A stretch of DNA of 35,824 nucleotides from Vulcanimicrobiota bacterium (GTDB lineage Bacteria; Eremiobacterota; Eremiobacteria; Baltobacterales; Baltobacteraceae), in the NCBI GenBank assembly GCA_028287545.1, contig JAQBPL010000041.1, positions 1 through 35,824 of the forward strand, read 5' to 3'. The notes below the pieces were generated by a model. That model had not been told where the DNA came from, did no database searches, and saw only the letters and a program-made list of their open reading frames with translations. Shown piece after piece: positions 1 through 7,436 of the stretch. Positions within the stretch are counted from its first letter, which is position 1, and every line of letters starts with the position of its first letter. The position numbers and the translations under genes were made by a program.

Positions 1-515
1 AGCGCGATGCCGACATCGCGGCGGCCGAAGCGCGAGCGAAACAGATCGAGCTGCAGGCCCAAGCCGACGCGACGCGCGTCAAGCTCGCCGCCGACGCCGA
101 TTCGCAGCGCACCAAGCTGATCGGCGATGCCGAAGCCTCGGCGATTCGCGCCAAGGGTGCGGCCGAGGGCGACGCGATCAACGCGCGCGGCTTGGCCGAG
201 GCGGCCGCCATCAAGGCGCGCGCCGACGCGCTGGCCCAGAACCAGGAAGCGGTCATCTCGCAGCAGCTCGCCGAAAAATGGCCGCAGATCGTCGAGGCCG
301 CGTCGCATGCCTTCAGCAACATCGATCAGATGATCGTGCTCAACGGCGCCGACGGCGTCTCCGACATCATGGGCAAGGTGCTCTCGCAAGGCGCCGCCGG
401 ACTGCAGCTCGCGCGCAACTTGCTGGCGCGCACGAAGGCCGGCGGTGAGGGCGGCTACACGACGCCGCCGGCCGCGAACGGTGAGCCGAAGATCGTCACG
501 CCGGAGACGAAGTGA
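1..515 (+). CDS. Flotillin/SPFH family protein, C-terminal part (5' end outside window)
   Basis: About 170 C-terminal residues are visible, in frame from base 3, with no start inside the window. The first 80 residues are an Ala/Glu/Lys/Arg-rich coiled coil with recurring AEA, AKG and AEGDA motifs, as in the helical half of flotillins. A helical tail follows that resembles the flotillin C-terminal domain (KWPQIVEAA, MIVLNGADGVSD), then a short Pro/Thr-rich end. Flotillins are membrane-anchored SPFH proteins that oligomerise and organise ordered membrane patches; the membrane anchor and SPFH domain would lie upstream. The stop overlaps the GTG start of the next gene by four bases (GTGA), so the pair is probably translationally coupled. 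Family assignment is from sequence pattern only. Confidence 0.85.
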   Translation, partial: RDADIAAAEARAKQIELQAQADATRVKLAADADSQRTKLIGDAEASAIRAKGAAEGDAINARGLAEAAAIKARADALAQNQEAVISQQLAEKWPQIVEAASHAFSNIDQMIVLNGADGVSDIMGKVLSQGAAGLQLARNLLARTKAGGEGGYTTPPAANGEPKIVTPETK

Positions 516-1048
516 GCCTCTGGACCAGGCTCGTCCGGATGCTGACCGGGGAGGCGCGCGCGTCGATCGAGCGCCTCTCCGATCCGTCGGCGTCGGTCGA
601 CGCGGCCTATCGCGCGCAACTCGAACTCGCGGACGAAGTGCGCGGCCGGCTCATCGAACTGCTCACCGCGCGCAAGCGGCTCGAGATGCAGGTGGGCGCG
701 TGGGAACGCAGCGGCGTGCGTCAAGCCGAGGTGGAGGCGCTGCGCGAAGAGATCGCGGCGTTGCGTGTGCGCGAAGATGCGGTCTCCGCCGCGGCGGACG
801 AGATGCGCCGCCGGGCGGACGCGCTCCGAGCCGAACGCGAGATCACCAAAGCCCGCGTCGCCGCCGCGCGCGCCGGCATCGCCGCGGATTCGTCGATCGG
901 CGGCTTCACGCCGCAAGCGATCGAGATCCGCACCCTGCTCGACGACGCGCGCGATCGGACGCTGGAACTCGAAGCGCGCGCGGCCGCGCTGGCCGAGCTC
1001 GTCGCGCGCGACTCGGGCCAGCAAGCCCTGAGGCGGCCGCCGCAGTAA
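512..1048 (+). CDS. PspA/IM30-like coiled-coil protein
   Basis: 178 residues starting at a GTG that overlaps the flotillin stop. After a short amphipathic N-terminus (MSLWTRLVRMLTGEA), residues about 30-160 are almost wholly charged heptad-like helix without Pro, typical of the PspA/IM30 family of peripheral membrane-stress proteins. Members bind the inner leaflet through the N-terminal amphipathic helix and form large rings or rods. The partnership with flotillin is meaningful: in Bacillus and other bacteria flotillins and PspA-type proteins work together in envelope-stress defence (established for some species, inferred here). It is shorter than canonical PspA (about 220 residues), so it may be a reduced family member or simply a coiled-coil protein of the same operon. 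Confidence 0.7.
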   Translation: MSLWTRLVRMLTGEARASIERLSDPSASVDAAYRAQLELADEVRGRLIELLTARKRLEMQVGAWERSGVRQAEVEALREEIAALRVREDAVSAAADEMRRRADALRAEREITKARVAAARAGIAADSSIGGFTPQAIEIRTLLDDARDRTLELEARAAALAELVARDSGQQALRRPPQ

Positions 1049-1055
1049 CGCCGCT

Positions 1056-1244
1056 TTACCAGAGAACGCCGTCGCCGACCAAGATGTAGAGGATCGGGCC
1101 GATGCCCCACACCAAGCCGACGATCGCCCAGATTGCCTTCTGCATGCTGTTGAGGTCGGTTCGACCGGCCAAGTTGATCCACATCAGCACGACCGCGATC
1201 GGATGGAGAATCGCCGAGATCAGGATCTCGAAAAGCAGCTTCAT
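1056..1244 (-). CDS. Small two-helix membrane protein, PLDc_N-like
   Basis: 62 residues with two hydrophobic helices (about 4-24 and 38-57) joined by a short polar loop, RTDLNSMQKA. The second helix has the pattern IWAIVGLVWGIGPILYIL, which resembles the phospholipase D N-terminal (PLDc_N) transmembrane module, often found as a stand-alone small protein of unknown role. It converges on the PspA-like gene with seven bases between stops. Its start lies 35 bases beyond the stop of the receptor gene on the same strand, so it may be read as the last gene of that transcript. No catalytic domain is present. Confidence 0.6.
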   Translation of the reverse strand: MKLLFEILISAILHPIAVVLMWINLAGRTDLNSMQKAIWAIVGLVWGIGPILYILVGDGVLW

Positions 1245-1279
1245 ACCCGTAGCGTAGCACGGGCCGCCTCACCGAACGG

Positions 1280-4066
1280 TTACTTGCCGGTGTGCAGGCG
1301 GACTTGCATGCGGACGTTGCGCGGCGGCGTCGGAATGAGCTCCGAGTTGTAGGTCGTCAGGCCGCTCGAATTTTCCGCGACGACCGGGACACCGAGGCCT
1401 GGCGCCGGCAGGTTGCTGAAGTTGTTCGTGTTCAGCAAGTTCGTCACCGAGAGCTGCAGTTCGAGCGTACGCGCGAGCGGATGGCGAACCGTGAGATCGA
1501 CCTGTGCAAACGGCGGCTGATAGTACGAATTGTTCTTGCCTTCGTACTCGACTCCCAAGCCCGCGTACGTTCCGCCGCGTGCCGTAAAGGTGAGACGGCC
1601 GTAGGCTTTCAGATACGGTACGCATGTCGCGAGTCCGGGCGTGAAGAGACCGTTGCCGCAGAGCTGTACGTTATTGACGGGGAACCCAGGATTGTCGTTG
1701 TACGCCCCGGGCGGGATGCCGCTGAGGATCGAACGATCGGCCGCTGCCGAGAGGCTGTACCCGAGCCCTCGCTGCGGCTGGTACGCGTACTTCAGGATCG
1801 CGACCTCGGACCGTAGCGTCGCGACGTTGATCGGAAGGAAGATGCCCAGCACGCCGCTCTGACCTTGGAACGTGGTGTTCTCGGCGAGCGTGAGCTGCTG
1901 GAAGACATTGTGCACCGTCGTGTACTGCAAGTCGGCGCTCAGGACGGAGCCGTTGCGAAAACGATGATCGGCTCCAAGATCCCAGGCGGAACTGTACTCC
2001 GGTTGGAGATTCGGACTCTTTTCGGTGAAGATCCCCAGTGTGTAGAGCGGCGCGGACTGCGCGAAGGGCTGATACGCAGCCGTGCCGCTGACGTCGCCGA
2101 CGAACGGAAAGGTCTCCGACGTCCCCCACGAGAGACGATACGAATCGTCACGGCCGCCGCGCAGGACCAGCGCGAGGTGCGGATCGGTACGCGAGACGCT
2201 GCGGAAGAGCCCGACGATCTCGGGATTTCCCGCGCCGTCGAGGACCGGGTTGCCGCTCGCGTCCGTTTTCGCTTGCTCTCCGCTCACCGTCCACGTCGTG
2301 TGGTACAGCCCAAAATCGACGGCAAGGTTTGGCCTCGGGTGCAGAGCGCCGGTGAGCGAGAAGGTCGAGTACCGGTTTGCCGAGAGCGGCACGGTGACGT
2401 TGCTTGGAGCGTTTGCATACCCGAACGTGCTCTGGCCGTGGAAATCATAGGTGAAGTTGAGGACGTTCTCGCCGAACGGATGAATGAACGAAAACGTGCT
2501 TCCGTAGAGCTTGTCCTGCTCGTAGAAGGTGTACGGGTACTGGAAGCATTCGACTTGTCCGTTGACGGTCACGCTCGTGTTCGCAGGGCTCTGAATTTGC
2601 GAATAGCTGTAAATCGTACCGGGCGGGCATGCGTTCGACTCGAACGTGCTCACGCTCTGGCCGGTGGGGCTGAAGAACGACGGGTAGTAGCCCTCGTTGA
2701 TCCCGTCGTACGACTCCGGTTGAATCGAGCCGAGGTAGGGCCGAACGAGCACGGTATTGTCGCCGATCGACGTGCGAAACTGTCCCGTGAAGATTTGCTG
2801 CGTGTTGGTGATTTGGGTGCCGGGATACCAGCTGTACGCCGTGATGGTCTTGCCGATCAGACCCGCATTGGCCGGGTTCGTGCAGATGTTCGGGTCCGCC
2901 GTCATGCAGGTCTCGATCGTCGTCGGACCGAGCGCGTTCCCCCACGCCGTACCTTGCGGCGAATAGCCGCCGAAAGAGCCGACGAAACCGGCTTCGAACG
3001 ACGTGGACGGCGTGAAGTTATACTTCAGCTTGAGCATGTCGCCGCGCGTGAAGAGCGAGCCGCTCATGTCTCCGCAGAATTGCACGATCCCGGCCGAACC
3101 GGGCGCGTTGGCATTGGACGCGAAATCTTCCATCACGGCGCAGCCCTCCTTCTTGAAATACGGGCCGTTGCTGCCGGCTGTACCGCCGGCGACGACGTAC
3201 TGCAGCTTGTCGTGCGAACCGGTCAAAAGCACGTTGGTGTACTGGGACGAATACGAGTCGATCCCGGTGGTGAGCTCAGCCGTCGGCTTGGTCGTGAAGC
3301 CGGGAGTCAGGATGTTCACCGTACCGCCGACCGCGAGGTTGGCGAAGGGCGTCGTGTTGCCGGGTCCCGACTGGGTCTCCATCCCGCCGATGAGATACGT
3401 CGGATACAGGTGACTGAGCCAGACGCCGTACTGGCCGAGGGCCAGCGGGTGCCCGTCCATGAGGACCTGCGTCTCATAGGGCTGTAAACCTCCGACGACG
3501 ATTGAGGTGTCCTGCTGGCTGCCCATGTGCTGCACCGTCACGTCCGGGAGGGTTTGGAGGACCTCGTTCAGCTGCGGATTTGCGCGATCGGCAAACACTT
3601 GCGCGGTCACGAACGTCGACGACGCCGCGCCGGTGTTGATCGTACTGGCGTTTCCGCGGCCTGCCGTCGTGACGCGGCCGATCGTCTGAAGCGACGAGAG
3701 GTCGGCCTGCGACAAGGCGATCGCCAGGGGCTGCGAGCTCCCCGCGACGACGGCGACATCACTCAGTGACGCGGGCTGAAATCCGCCGCTCTCGACGGAG
3801 ATACGGTAGATCCCTGGCGGCACGGTGAGCGCAAAGACGCCGCCGGCTGCGGTCGTCGTCGTCGCCGTCGCGGGGCCGCTCGCGGTCACGTGCGCCCCGA
3901 CGATCGGAACGCCGGACCCGTTCTTCACCGTACCGACGATCGACGCCGTTTGGGTGACGGCAGCCGTCGGCGCATCGGCCGCAAACGCTGGCGCCTCGTA
4001 CGCGAAGAGCAGTACCGTCGCAAAGGCAACGCAAAAAAGACGGAGCCTAAGTCCAAGGACTTGCAT
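1280..4066 (-). CDS. TonB-dependent outer-membrane receptor with N-terminal carboxypeptidase-regulatory-like domain
   Basis: 928 residues from the ATG at 4066, chosen because it begins the signal peptide (MQVLGLRLRL..., cleavage likely after AFA near residue 29) and has GAGGG just upstream. The open frame extends 11 codons further, to 4099. Residues about 42-125 form a carboxypeptidase-regulatory-like Ig fold (IVGTVKNGSGVPIVGAHV). A plug domain follows at about 135-270 (VLQTLPDVTVQ, VLMDGHPL, GTVNILTPG), then a long beta-barrel. Such receptors import scarce ligands across the outer membrane using TonB energy; the substrate cannot be read from the sequence. Eight cysteines fall as four close pairs in the barrel (309/331, 387/395, 480/507, 803/815). 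The last residue is Lys, not the usual aromatic. No TonB/ExbBD gene is nearby. Confidence 0.93.
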   Translation of the reverse strand: MQVLGLRLRLFCVAFATVLLFAYEAPAFAADAPTAAVTQTASIVGTVKNGSGVPIVGAHVTASGPATATTTTAAGGVFALTVPPGIYRISVESGGFQPASLSDVAVVAGSSQPLAIALSQADLSSLQTIGRVTTAGRGNASTINTGAASSTFVTAQVFADRANPQLNEVLQTLPDVTVQHMGSQQDTSIVVGGLQPYETQVLMDGHPLALGQYGVWLSHLYPTYLIGGMETQSGPGNTTPFANLAVGGTVNILTPGFTTKPTAELTTGIDSYSSQYTNVLLTGSHDKLQYVVAGGTAGSNGPYFKKEGCAVMEDFASNANAPGSAGIVQFCGDMSGSLFTRGDMLKLKYNFTPSTSFEAGFVGSFGGYSPQGTAWGNALGPTTIETCMTADPNICTNPANAGLIGKTITAYSWYPGTQITNTQQIFTGQFRTSIGDNTVLVRPYLGSIQPESYDGINEGYYPSFFSPTGQSVSTFESNACPPGTIYSYSQIQSPANTSVTVNGQVECFQYPYTFYEQDKLYGSTFSFIHPFGENVLNFTYDFHGQSTFGYANAPSNVTVPLSANRYSTFSLTGALHPRPNLAVDFGLYHTTWTVSGEQAKTDASGNPVLDGAGNPEIVGLFRSVSRTDPHLALVLRGGRDDSYRLSWGTSETFPFVGDVSGTAAYQPFAQSAPLYTLGIFTEKSPNLQPEYSSAWDLGADHRFRNGSVLSADLQYTTVHNVFQQLTLAENTTFQGQSGVLGIFLPINVATLRSEVAILKYAYQPQRGLGYSLSAAADRSILSGIPPGAYNDNPGFPVNNVQLCGNGLFTPGLATCVPYLKAYGRLTFTARGGTYAGLGVEYEGKNNSYYQPPFAQVDLTVRHPLARTLELQLSVTNLLNTNNFSNLPAPGLGVPVVAENSSGLTTYNSELIPTPPRNVRMQVRLHTGK

Positions 4067-4203
4067 GATCCCTCGCAAGAAAGCGCCAAGATTCGCCAAG
4101 CCGTATGCGGCTGTGAATCGATTTCAGGACAGAATACCGTCGCGCCAACTTGGTGTCATTCGACATTTGGGCAACGCGGGGGCGCTCGACGGTCGAACGG
4201 CGA

Positions 4204-4485
4204 ATGCCGGCGGACGTGGCAACCATTAAAAATATCGAGCGGGAGATCCGCAGCATCGAAGGATTCGCCGTCGTGATCCGCTCCGAGGGTACGAGTCGCA
4301 GGAATTTGCCCGAGTACGACTACGATCGCGCGGCGCGGGCCGCTTTCACCGTCGCGGACTGGAAGCGCGCACGGTTCACGGCAACCCATCCGGACCTTGA
4401 CGTCGACGTGCTGCGCGCAGACGGCCGCGTCGCGACGCGCGCGATGACGCTCGCGAAGTTGCGCGCCGAGTACGACAGCCTTTAG
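4204..4485 (+). CDS. Hypothetical small protein
   Basis: 93 residues if read from the ATG at 4204; the frame is open upstream to a GTG at 4153 and a TTG at 4150, and no convincing ribosome-binding site separates these choices. The protein is soluble and rich in Arg and Asp, with segments EREIRSIEGFAVVIRSEG and DYDRAARAAFTVADWKRARF followed by a short basic tail. I do not recognise the family. It lies divergent to the receptor and ends one base before the end of the secreted protein gene on the opposite strand. Codon use matches the neighbours, which favours a real gene, but no domain supports a function. Confidence 0.5.
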   Translation: MPADVATIKNIEREIRSIEGFAVVIRSEGTSRRNLPEYDYDRAARAAFTVADWKRARFTATHPDLDVDVLRADGRVATRAMTLAKLRAEYDSL

Positions 4486-4486
4486 G

Positions 4487-4960
4487 CTATTGCGTCGTCC
4501 CCGTCGGGTTGGCCAACTTGATGTCTCCGCACGCGACCGGATTCGTGGGATCGTGCGTCGACTTGTGAACGCTCACCGTATAGGCGCCGCTCGTCAGTTG
4601 GTTCAGGCTCGTGGTCGTGAGCGTCGTGGTCGACGTTCCGCTCGTAACCGGGTTCAACGGATAGAGCGGCTGCTTCTGCGGATGCGGGCAGCTCCCGCTA
4701 TGGATGTGCGCTCCGAGCGGACCGCTCTTCGCGACCATCGGAGCGCCGCTTTCTTTCATCTTGGGTCCCTGCGGTGTGTTCATGTGAACCGCGACGGTAA
4801 GGGTATTGCCGCGTTGCGTCAACACCGCGGTGCCGCGTTGATTGGAACCACGCACGGGCGCGAGGTTCACCGTGACCTGCGTCGGACCGTTCTGCGCGGG
4901 CGTCGCGGCGAGAACCGGCGTCGTGAGGGCGACCAGGCCGAGCGTTAGCAAGATCCTCAT
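4487..4960 (-). CDS. Secreted CHRD / Cu-Zn-SOD-like protein
   Basis: 157 residues from the ATG at 4960, preceded by GGGGGGAAG. The open frame continues upstream to 5305 but that part has no protein-like character and would overlap the TetR gene. Residues 1-18 are a signal peptide (cleavage near VLA). The mature protein is a beta-rich domain with GAHIHSG (His85, His87), GSCPH (Cys91), VSVHKSTHDP (His132) and VACGDI (Cys144). This arrangement is familiar from small exported CHRD or superoxide-dismutase-like proteins: a His pair plus a likely Cys91-Cys144 disulfide. The full Cu/Zn ligand set of a true SOD is not obvious, so enzyme activity is uncertain. It follows the TetR gene on the same strand after 104 bases. 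Confidence 0.7.
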   Translation of the reverse strand: MRILLTLGLVALTTPVLAATPAQNGPTQVTVNLAPVRGSNQRGTAVLTQRGNTLTVAVHMNTPQGPKMKESGAPMVAKSGPLGAHIHSGSCPHPQKQPLYPLNPVTSGTSTTTLTTTSLNQLTSGAYTVSVHKSTHDPTNPVACGDIKLANPTGTTQ

Positions 4961-5064
4961 CGTTCTCTTCCCCCCAGTGGAGTTTGAACTAGAGAATACC
5001 CGGCCGCGCGCCTTCGGCACCGCTTGGTCTACGGGGCCGGCATTCCGTCGGCGGCCCGAAAGGC

Positions 5065-5628
5065 TTAGCCGCTCTCCTTTGACGCTGGTGCGCGCAGGCC
5101 GGCGAGCACGATGCTCGCGTAGGTCTGCCAACCGCTCGGGTTCTTCACAAGATGGCGGTTGAAGCAGAGCGTGACGATGTCGCCGGGCGTGACACCCGGG
5201 CGTAGATCGCCGCTGGCAATCGCGGCCGCGATCAGTCGTTCGAGGGCGAGGTGGAAGACCGTCCGCACCTGCGCCAGCTCGGGCGACGTCGCCACAGCAT
5301 CGCATGTCGGTGCGTCGGCGAGGGCGAGGTCGGTGCTCTGGGCCTCGATCATCGCGCTAACCATGGCGGCTAAGCGAGCCCACGGCGGATCGGTCACGCA
5401 ACGCTCGTCCTGCTCGGCGAATTCGGCGAGTCGCTCCGCATAGAGGGCGTGGAGCAGGTCGGTCTTGGTCGGGAAATGCCGGTACAGCGTCCCGACCCCG
5501 ACGCCGGCGGCCGCCGCCACATCGTCCATCCCCGTTCCCTCGCCGGTGTGGGCGAAGCGCACGCGGGCCGCGGCAAGGAGCGCCTGACGATTTCGGGCGG
5601 CGTCCGCACGCAGTGTGCGACTGGTCAT
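5065..5628 (-). CDS. TetR/AcrR family transcriptional repressor
   Basis: 187 residues. The N-terminal DNA-binding domain (about 10-58) shows the TetR helix-turn-helix: RQALLAAARVRFA, then MDDVAAAAGVGVGTLYRHFPTKTDLLHAL. The rest is an all-helical ligand-binding and dimerisation domain whose inducer cannot be predicted. It is divergent from a nitroreductase, and the 99-base gap holds two palindromes of the TetR operator type (5643-5658 and 5673-5688). The simplest reading is that this protein represses both itself and the nitroreductase until a small molecule binds. TetR repressors paired with oxidoreductases usually sense the oxidoreductase's substrate or a related reactive compound (family knowledge). 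Confidence 0.93.
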   Translation of the reverse strand: MTSRTLRADAARNRQALLAAARVRFAHTGEGTGMDDVAAAAGVGVGTLYRHFPTKTDLLHALYAERLAEFAEQDERCVTDPPWARLAAMVSAMIEAQSTDLALADAPTCDAVATSPELAQVRTVFHLALERLIAAAIASGDLRPGVTPGDIVTLCFNRHLVKNPSGWQTYASIVLAGLRAPASKESG

Positions 5629-5642
5629 TGGGCCTCTACAAG

Positions 5643-5658
5643 CGGAACCCTCGTTCCG
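5643..5658. promoter_or_regulatory. Operator-like palindrome 1 (TetR/nitroreductase spacer)
   Basis: CGGAAC-CCTC-GTTCCG is a perfect 6-bp inverted repeat with a 4-base spacer, 14 bases upstream of the TetR start codon. A second copy lies exactly 30 bases away, centre to centre, about three helical turns. Its size and symmetry are typical of TetR-family half-sites. Binding by the adjacent TetR protein is inferred. Confidence 0.7.
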
Positions 5659-5672
5659 TATCGGTGGTTAAG

Positions 5673-5688
5673 CGGAACAGAGATTCCG
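5673..5688. promoter_or_regulatory. Operator-like palindrome 2 (TetR/nitroreductase spacer)
   Basis: CGGAAC-AGAG-ATTCCG matches palindrome 1 in both half-sites except for one base. Both copies are also preceded by AG, so the site itself is repeated. It lies 39 bases upstream of the nitroreductase start, where it would block that promoter. Confidence 0.7.
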
Positions 5689-5727
5689 AATCCCTCAACA
5701 GCCATGCTTGCCCAGGAGTTCCGCCCA

Positions 5728-6369
5728 ATGTCCACCCTCGCCCCTTCCGCGTCGAGCGACCACGCCAAAAAGGCATCGCGGGCCGTCGACGAACGCGCGC
5801 TTCGCACCCTCTTCCTCGAGGCTCGCTCTGCGAACGGCTTCCTTCCAGTGCCGGTCCCGCACGAGGTGCTCGAGCAGGTCGTCACGCTCGCCGAGCTCGG
5901 GCCGACCGCGGCGAACGCCCTGCCGCTCCGGGTCGTCTTCGTCGAGTCCGCGGAAGGCAAAGCGCGGCTGCTCCCCACGCTCCATGCCGGCAACGTCGAC
6001 AAGACCACTGCCGCGCCGGTCACGGCGATCATCGCCGTGGACCTTCGGTTCTACGAGCACCTGCCGCGCCTGTTCCCGCACAAAGACATTCGCTCGATGT
6101 TCGCCGGCGAAGAGAACGCGCAGATGGCTCGCGAGGTCGCGACGCTGAACGCGACGTTGCAAGGCGCCTATCTGATGCTCGCCGCGCGCGCGCTCGGTCT
6201 CGACGCCGGTCCGATGGGCGGTTTCGACCGCGCCAAAGTCGACGCCGAGTTCTTCCCCGACGGGAACCTGAAGTCGTTGTGGCTGGTGAACCTCGGATAC
6301 GGCGACGACACGCAACTGTTCGACCGCAATCCGCGCCTGACGTTCGACGAGATCGCGCGCTACGTGTAG
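5728..6369 (+). CDS. Nitroreductase family protein (malonic semialdehyde reductase RutE-like)
   Basis: 213 residues from the ATG at 5728, which has AGGAG at 5714-5718, nine bases upstream. An ATG at 5704 is in frame but lacks such a site. The protein has the FMN-dependent nitroreductase fold: LRTLFLEARSANGF, ELGPTAANALPLRVVFV, AYLMLAARALGLDAGPMGGFD and a C-terminal VNLGYG. The GPMGGFD loop and the length (family about 195-200 residues) fit the RutE / 3-hydroxypropionate-forming reductase branch, which reduces small aldehydes with NAD(P)H. Assignment to RutE itself is tentative because no pyrimidine-degradation genes are present. It is divergent from a TetR repressor and probably controlled by it; its stop overlaps the end of a small opposite-strand gene by ten bases. 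Confidence 0.88.
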   Translation: MSTLAPSASSDHAKKASRAVDERALRTLFLEARSANGFLPVPVPHEVLEQVVTLAELGPTAANALPLRVVFVESAEGKARLLPTLHAGNVDKTTAAPVTAIIAVDLRFYEHLPRLFPHKDIRSMFAGEENAQMAREVATLNATLQGAYLMLAARALGLDAGPMGGFDRAKVDAEFFPDGNLKSLWLVNLGYGDDTQLFDRNPRLTFDEIARYV

Positions 6370-6527
6370 CGCGCTATCCCTCGCGGGGGGCTCGCGTGGG
6401 TGCGCCAAGCTCTCGTCATCTGCTCGAGCTCGAGGTCGCGCAACGCTCGAGCGCGCGTCGCTTCGCGCTCGGCCGGCGTTCGCTTCGAGTGGTGCTCTTG
6501 AATCTTGCGCCAGGGCTTAGTCGCCAT
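6360..6527 (-). CDS. Small basic hypothetical protein (KPWRKIQ...)
   Basis: 55 residues from the ATG at 6527 with GGAG seven bases upstream; the frame opens slightly earlier at 6557. The protein is hydrophilic and helical: MATKPWRKIQEHH, RTPAEREATRARALRDLELEQM. This resembles the N-terminal leader seen ahead of the HTH in some short XRE-type regulators (K-P-W-R-x-I, then xPExxA repeats), but here no HTH follows. It starts 31 bases after the HTH/metallo-hydrolase gene on the same strand and is probably co-transcribed. It may be a truncated regulator or an independent small protein. Confidence 0.5.
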   Translation of the reverse strand: MATKPWRKIQEHHSKRTPAEREATRARALRDLELEQMTRAWRTHASPPRGIARYT

Positions 6528-6558
6528 GGTCGTGCTCCAGTTCTCGAAGGTGGGCAAC

Positions 6559-7395
6559 CTAAAAGAACGGGTTGTGGGCTTTCTCTTCGGCGATCGTCGA
6601 GGGTGGGCCGTGGCCCGGCATCACGACGGTGTGGTCGTCGAGCGCGAAGAGTTTGAAGCGCACGCTCGCGAGCAGGTCCTGGTAGGTCGAGACGTCGGCG
6701 AAGATGCCGCCGACGGAACCCGCGAAGAGCGTGTCGCCGGTGAAGACGGTCGAGCGGAAGAGGAAGCACGACGAACCGTCGGTGTGGCCGGGCGTGTGCA
6801 GCATGCGGATCGACGCGTCGTCGCCGAACGCGAGCTCGTCGCCGTCGATCACCGGGATCGCGCGATGGGCGAGCGCGCCGATCGCCGCGACATCGGCGCG
6901 GTGCATCACGATCTGCGCGTCGGGAAAGGCGCGCGCGACGTCGGCGGTCGCGTCGCAGTGATCGGCGTGCTTGTGTGTGATGAGAATGTAGCGCAGGGTA
7001 TAGGGGCCGTCGTTGACCGCGTTCAGCAACGTCTTCGGATACCCGGCCGGATCGATCAGCGCCGCGGTCTTTCCGTCCTCGAGGAAGAACAAGTAGCCGT
7101 TGGACGGATGGGGATCGTGCGGATGATGCCGCACGTTCGGCGGGATCTCCGCGCCCGGATACCAGCGCCGCGCCGCGGCGTCGGCGAACTTTCCGGGATC
7201 GAGCCGCAGCACGACCGCGACGGCTCGCGCTTGGTCTTCGGTCGGAACGCCGTCGCCGCGCGTCCACGCTTTGATTGCGGCCACGTCGATCCCGGTGCGG
7301 TGCGCGAGCGCGGCCGCGTCGATTCCCATTCCGCGCTGGGCTTTGCGCAGGACGTCGGAGGGATCGTCTTCCAGCGGGATGCGCGGCCAATCCAT
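6559..7395 (-). CDS. Fusion of XRE-like HTH domain and metallo-beta-lactamase-fold hydrolase
   Basis: 278 residues. Residues about 12-72 look like an XRE-type helix-turn-helix (VLRKAQRGMGIDAAALAHRT, GIDVAAIKAWTRGDGVP). Residues about 85-275 are a glyoxalase-II-like MBL domain with a full set of metal ligands: THKHADH (His141, His143, Asp145, His146), PGHT (His204), TGDTLF (Asp221) and PGHG (His262). The second domain should bind two metal ions and hydrolyse a small thioester or related substrate. HTH and hydrolase in one chain is unusual; the first domain may dock a partner or DNA. It lies 41 bases downstream of the SpoIIE-type phosphatase on the same strand. The substrate is unknown. Confidence 0.85.
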   Translation of the reverse strand: MDWPRIPLEDDPSDVLRKAQRGMGIDAAALAHRTGIDVAAIKAWTRGDGVPTEDQARAVAVVLRLDPGKFADAAARRWYPGAEIPPNVRHHPHDPHPSNGYLFFLEDGKTAALIDPAGYPKTLLNAVNDGPYTLRYILITHKHADHCDATADVARAFPDAQIVMHRADVAAIGALAHRAIPVIDGDELAFGDDASIRMLHTPGHTDGSSCFLFRSTVFTGDTLFAGSVGGIFADVSTYQDLLASVRFKLFALDDHTVVMPGHGPPSTIAEEKAHNPFF

Positions 7396-7436
7396 CGCGC
7401 CAACTTGTCCCAGCGTCCGCCGGAACCCCTGCGAGC

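Noticed and set aside
4961..5305. N-terminal extension of the CHRD/SOD-like protein
   Set aside because: The signal peptide starts at the ATG at 4960; the extension overlaps the TetR gene and shows no protein character.
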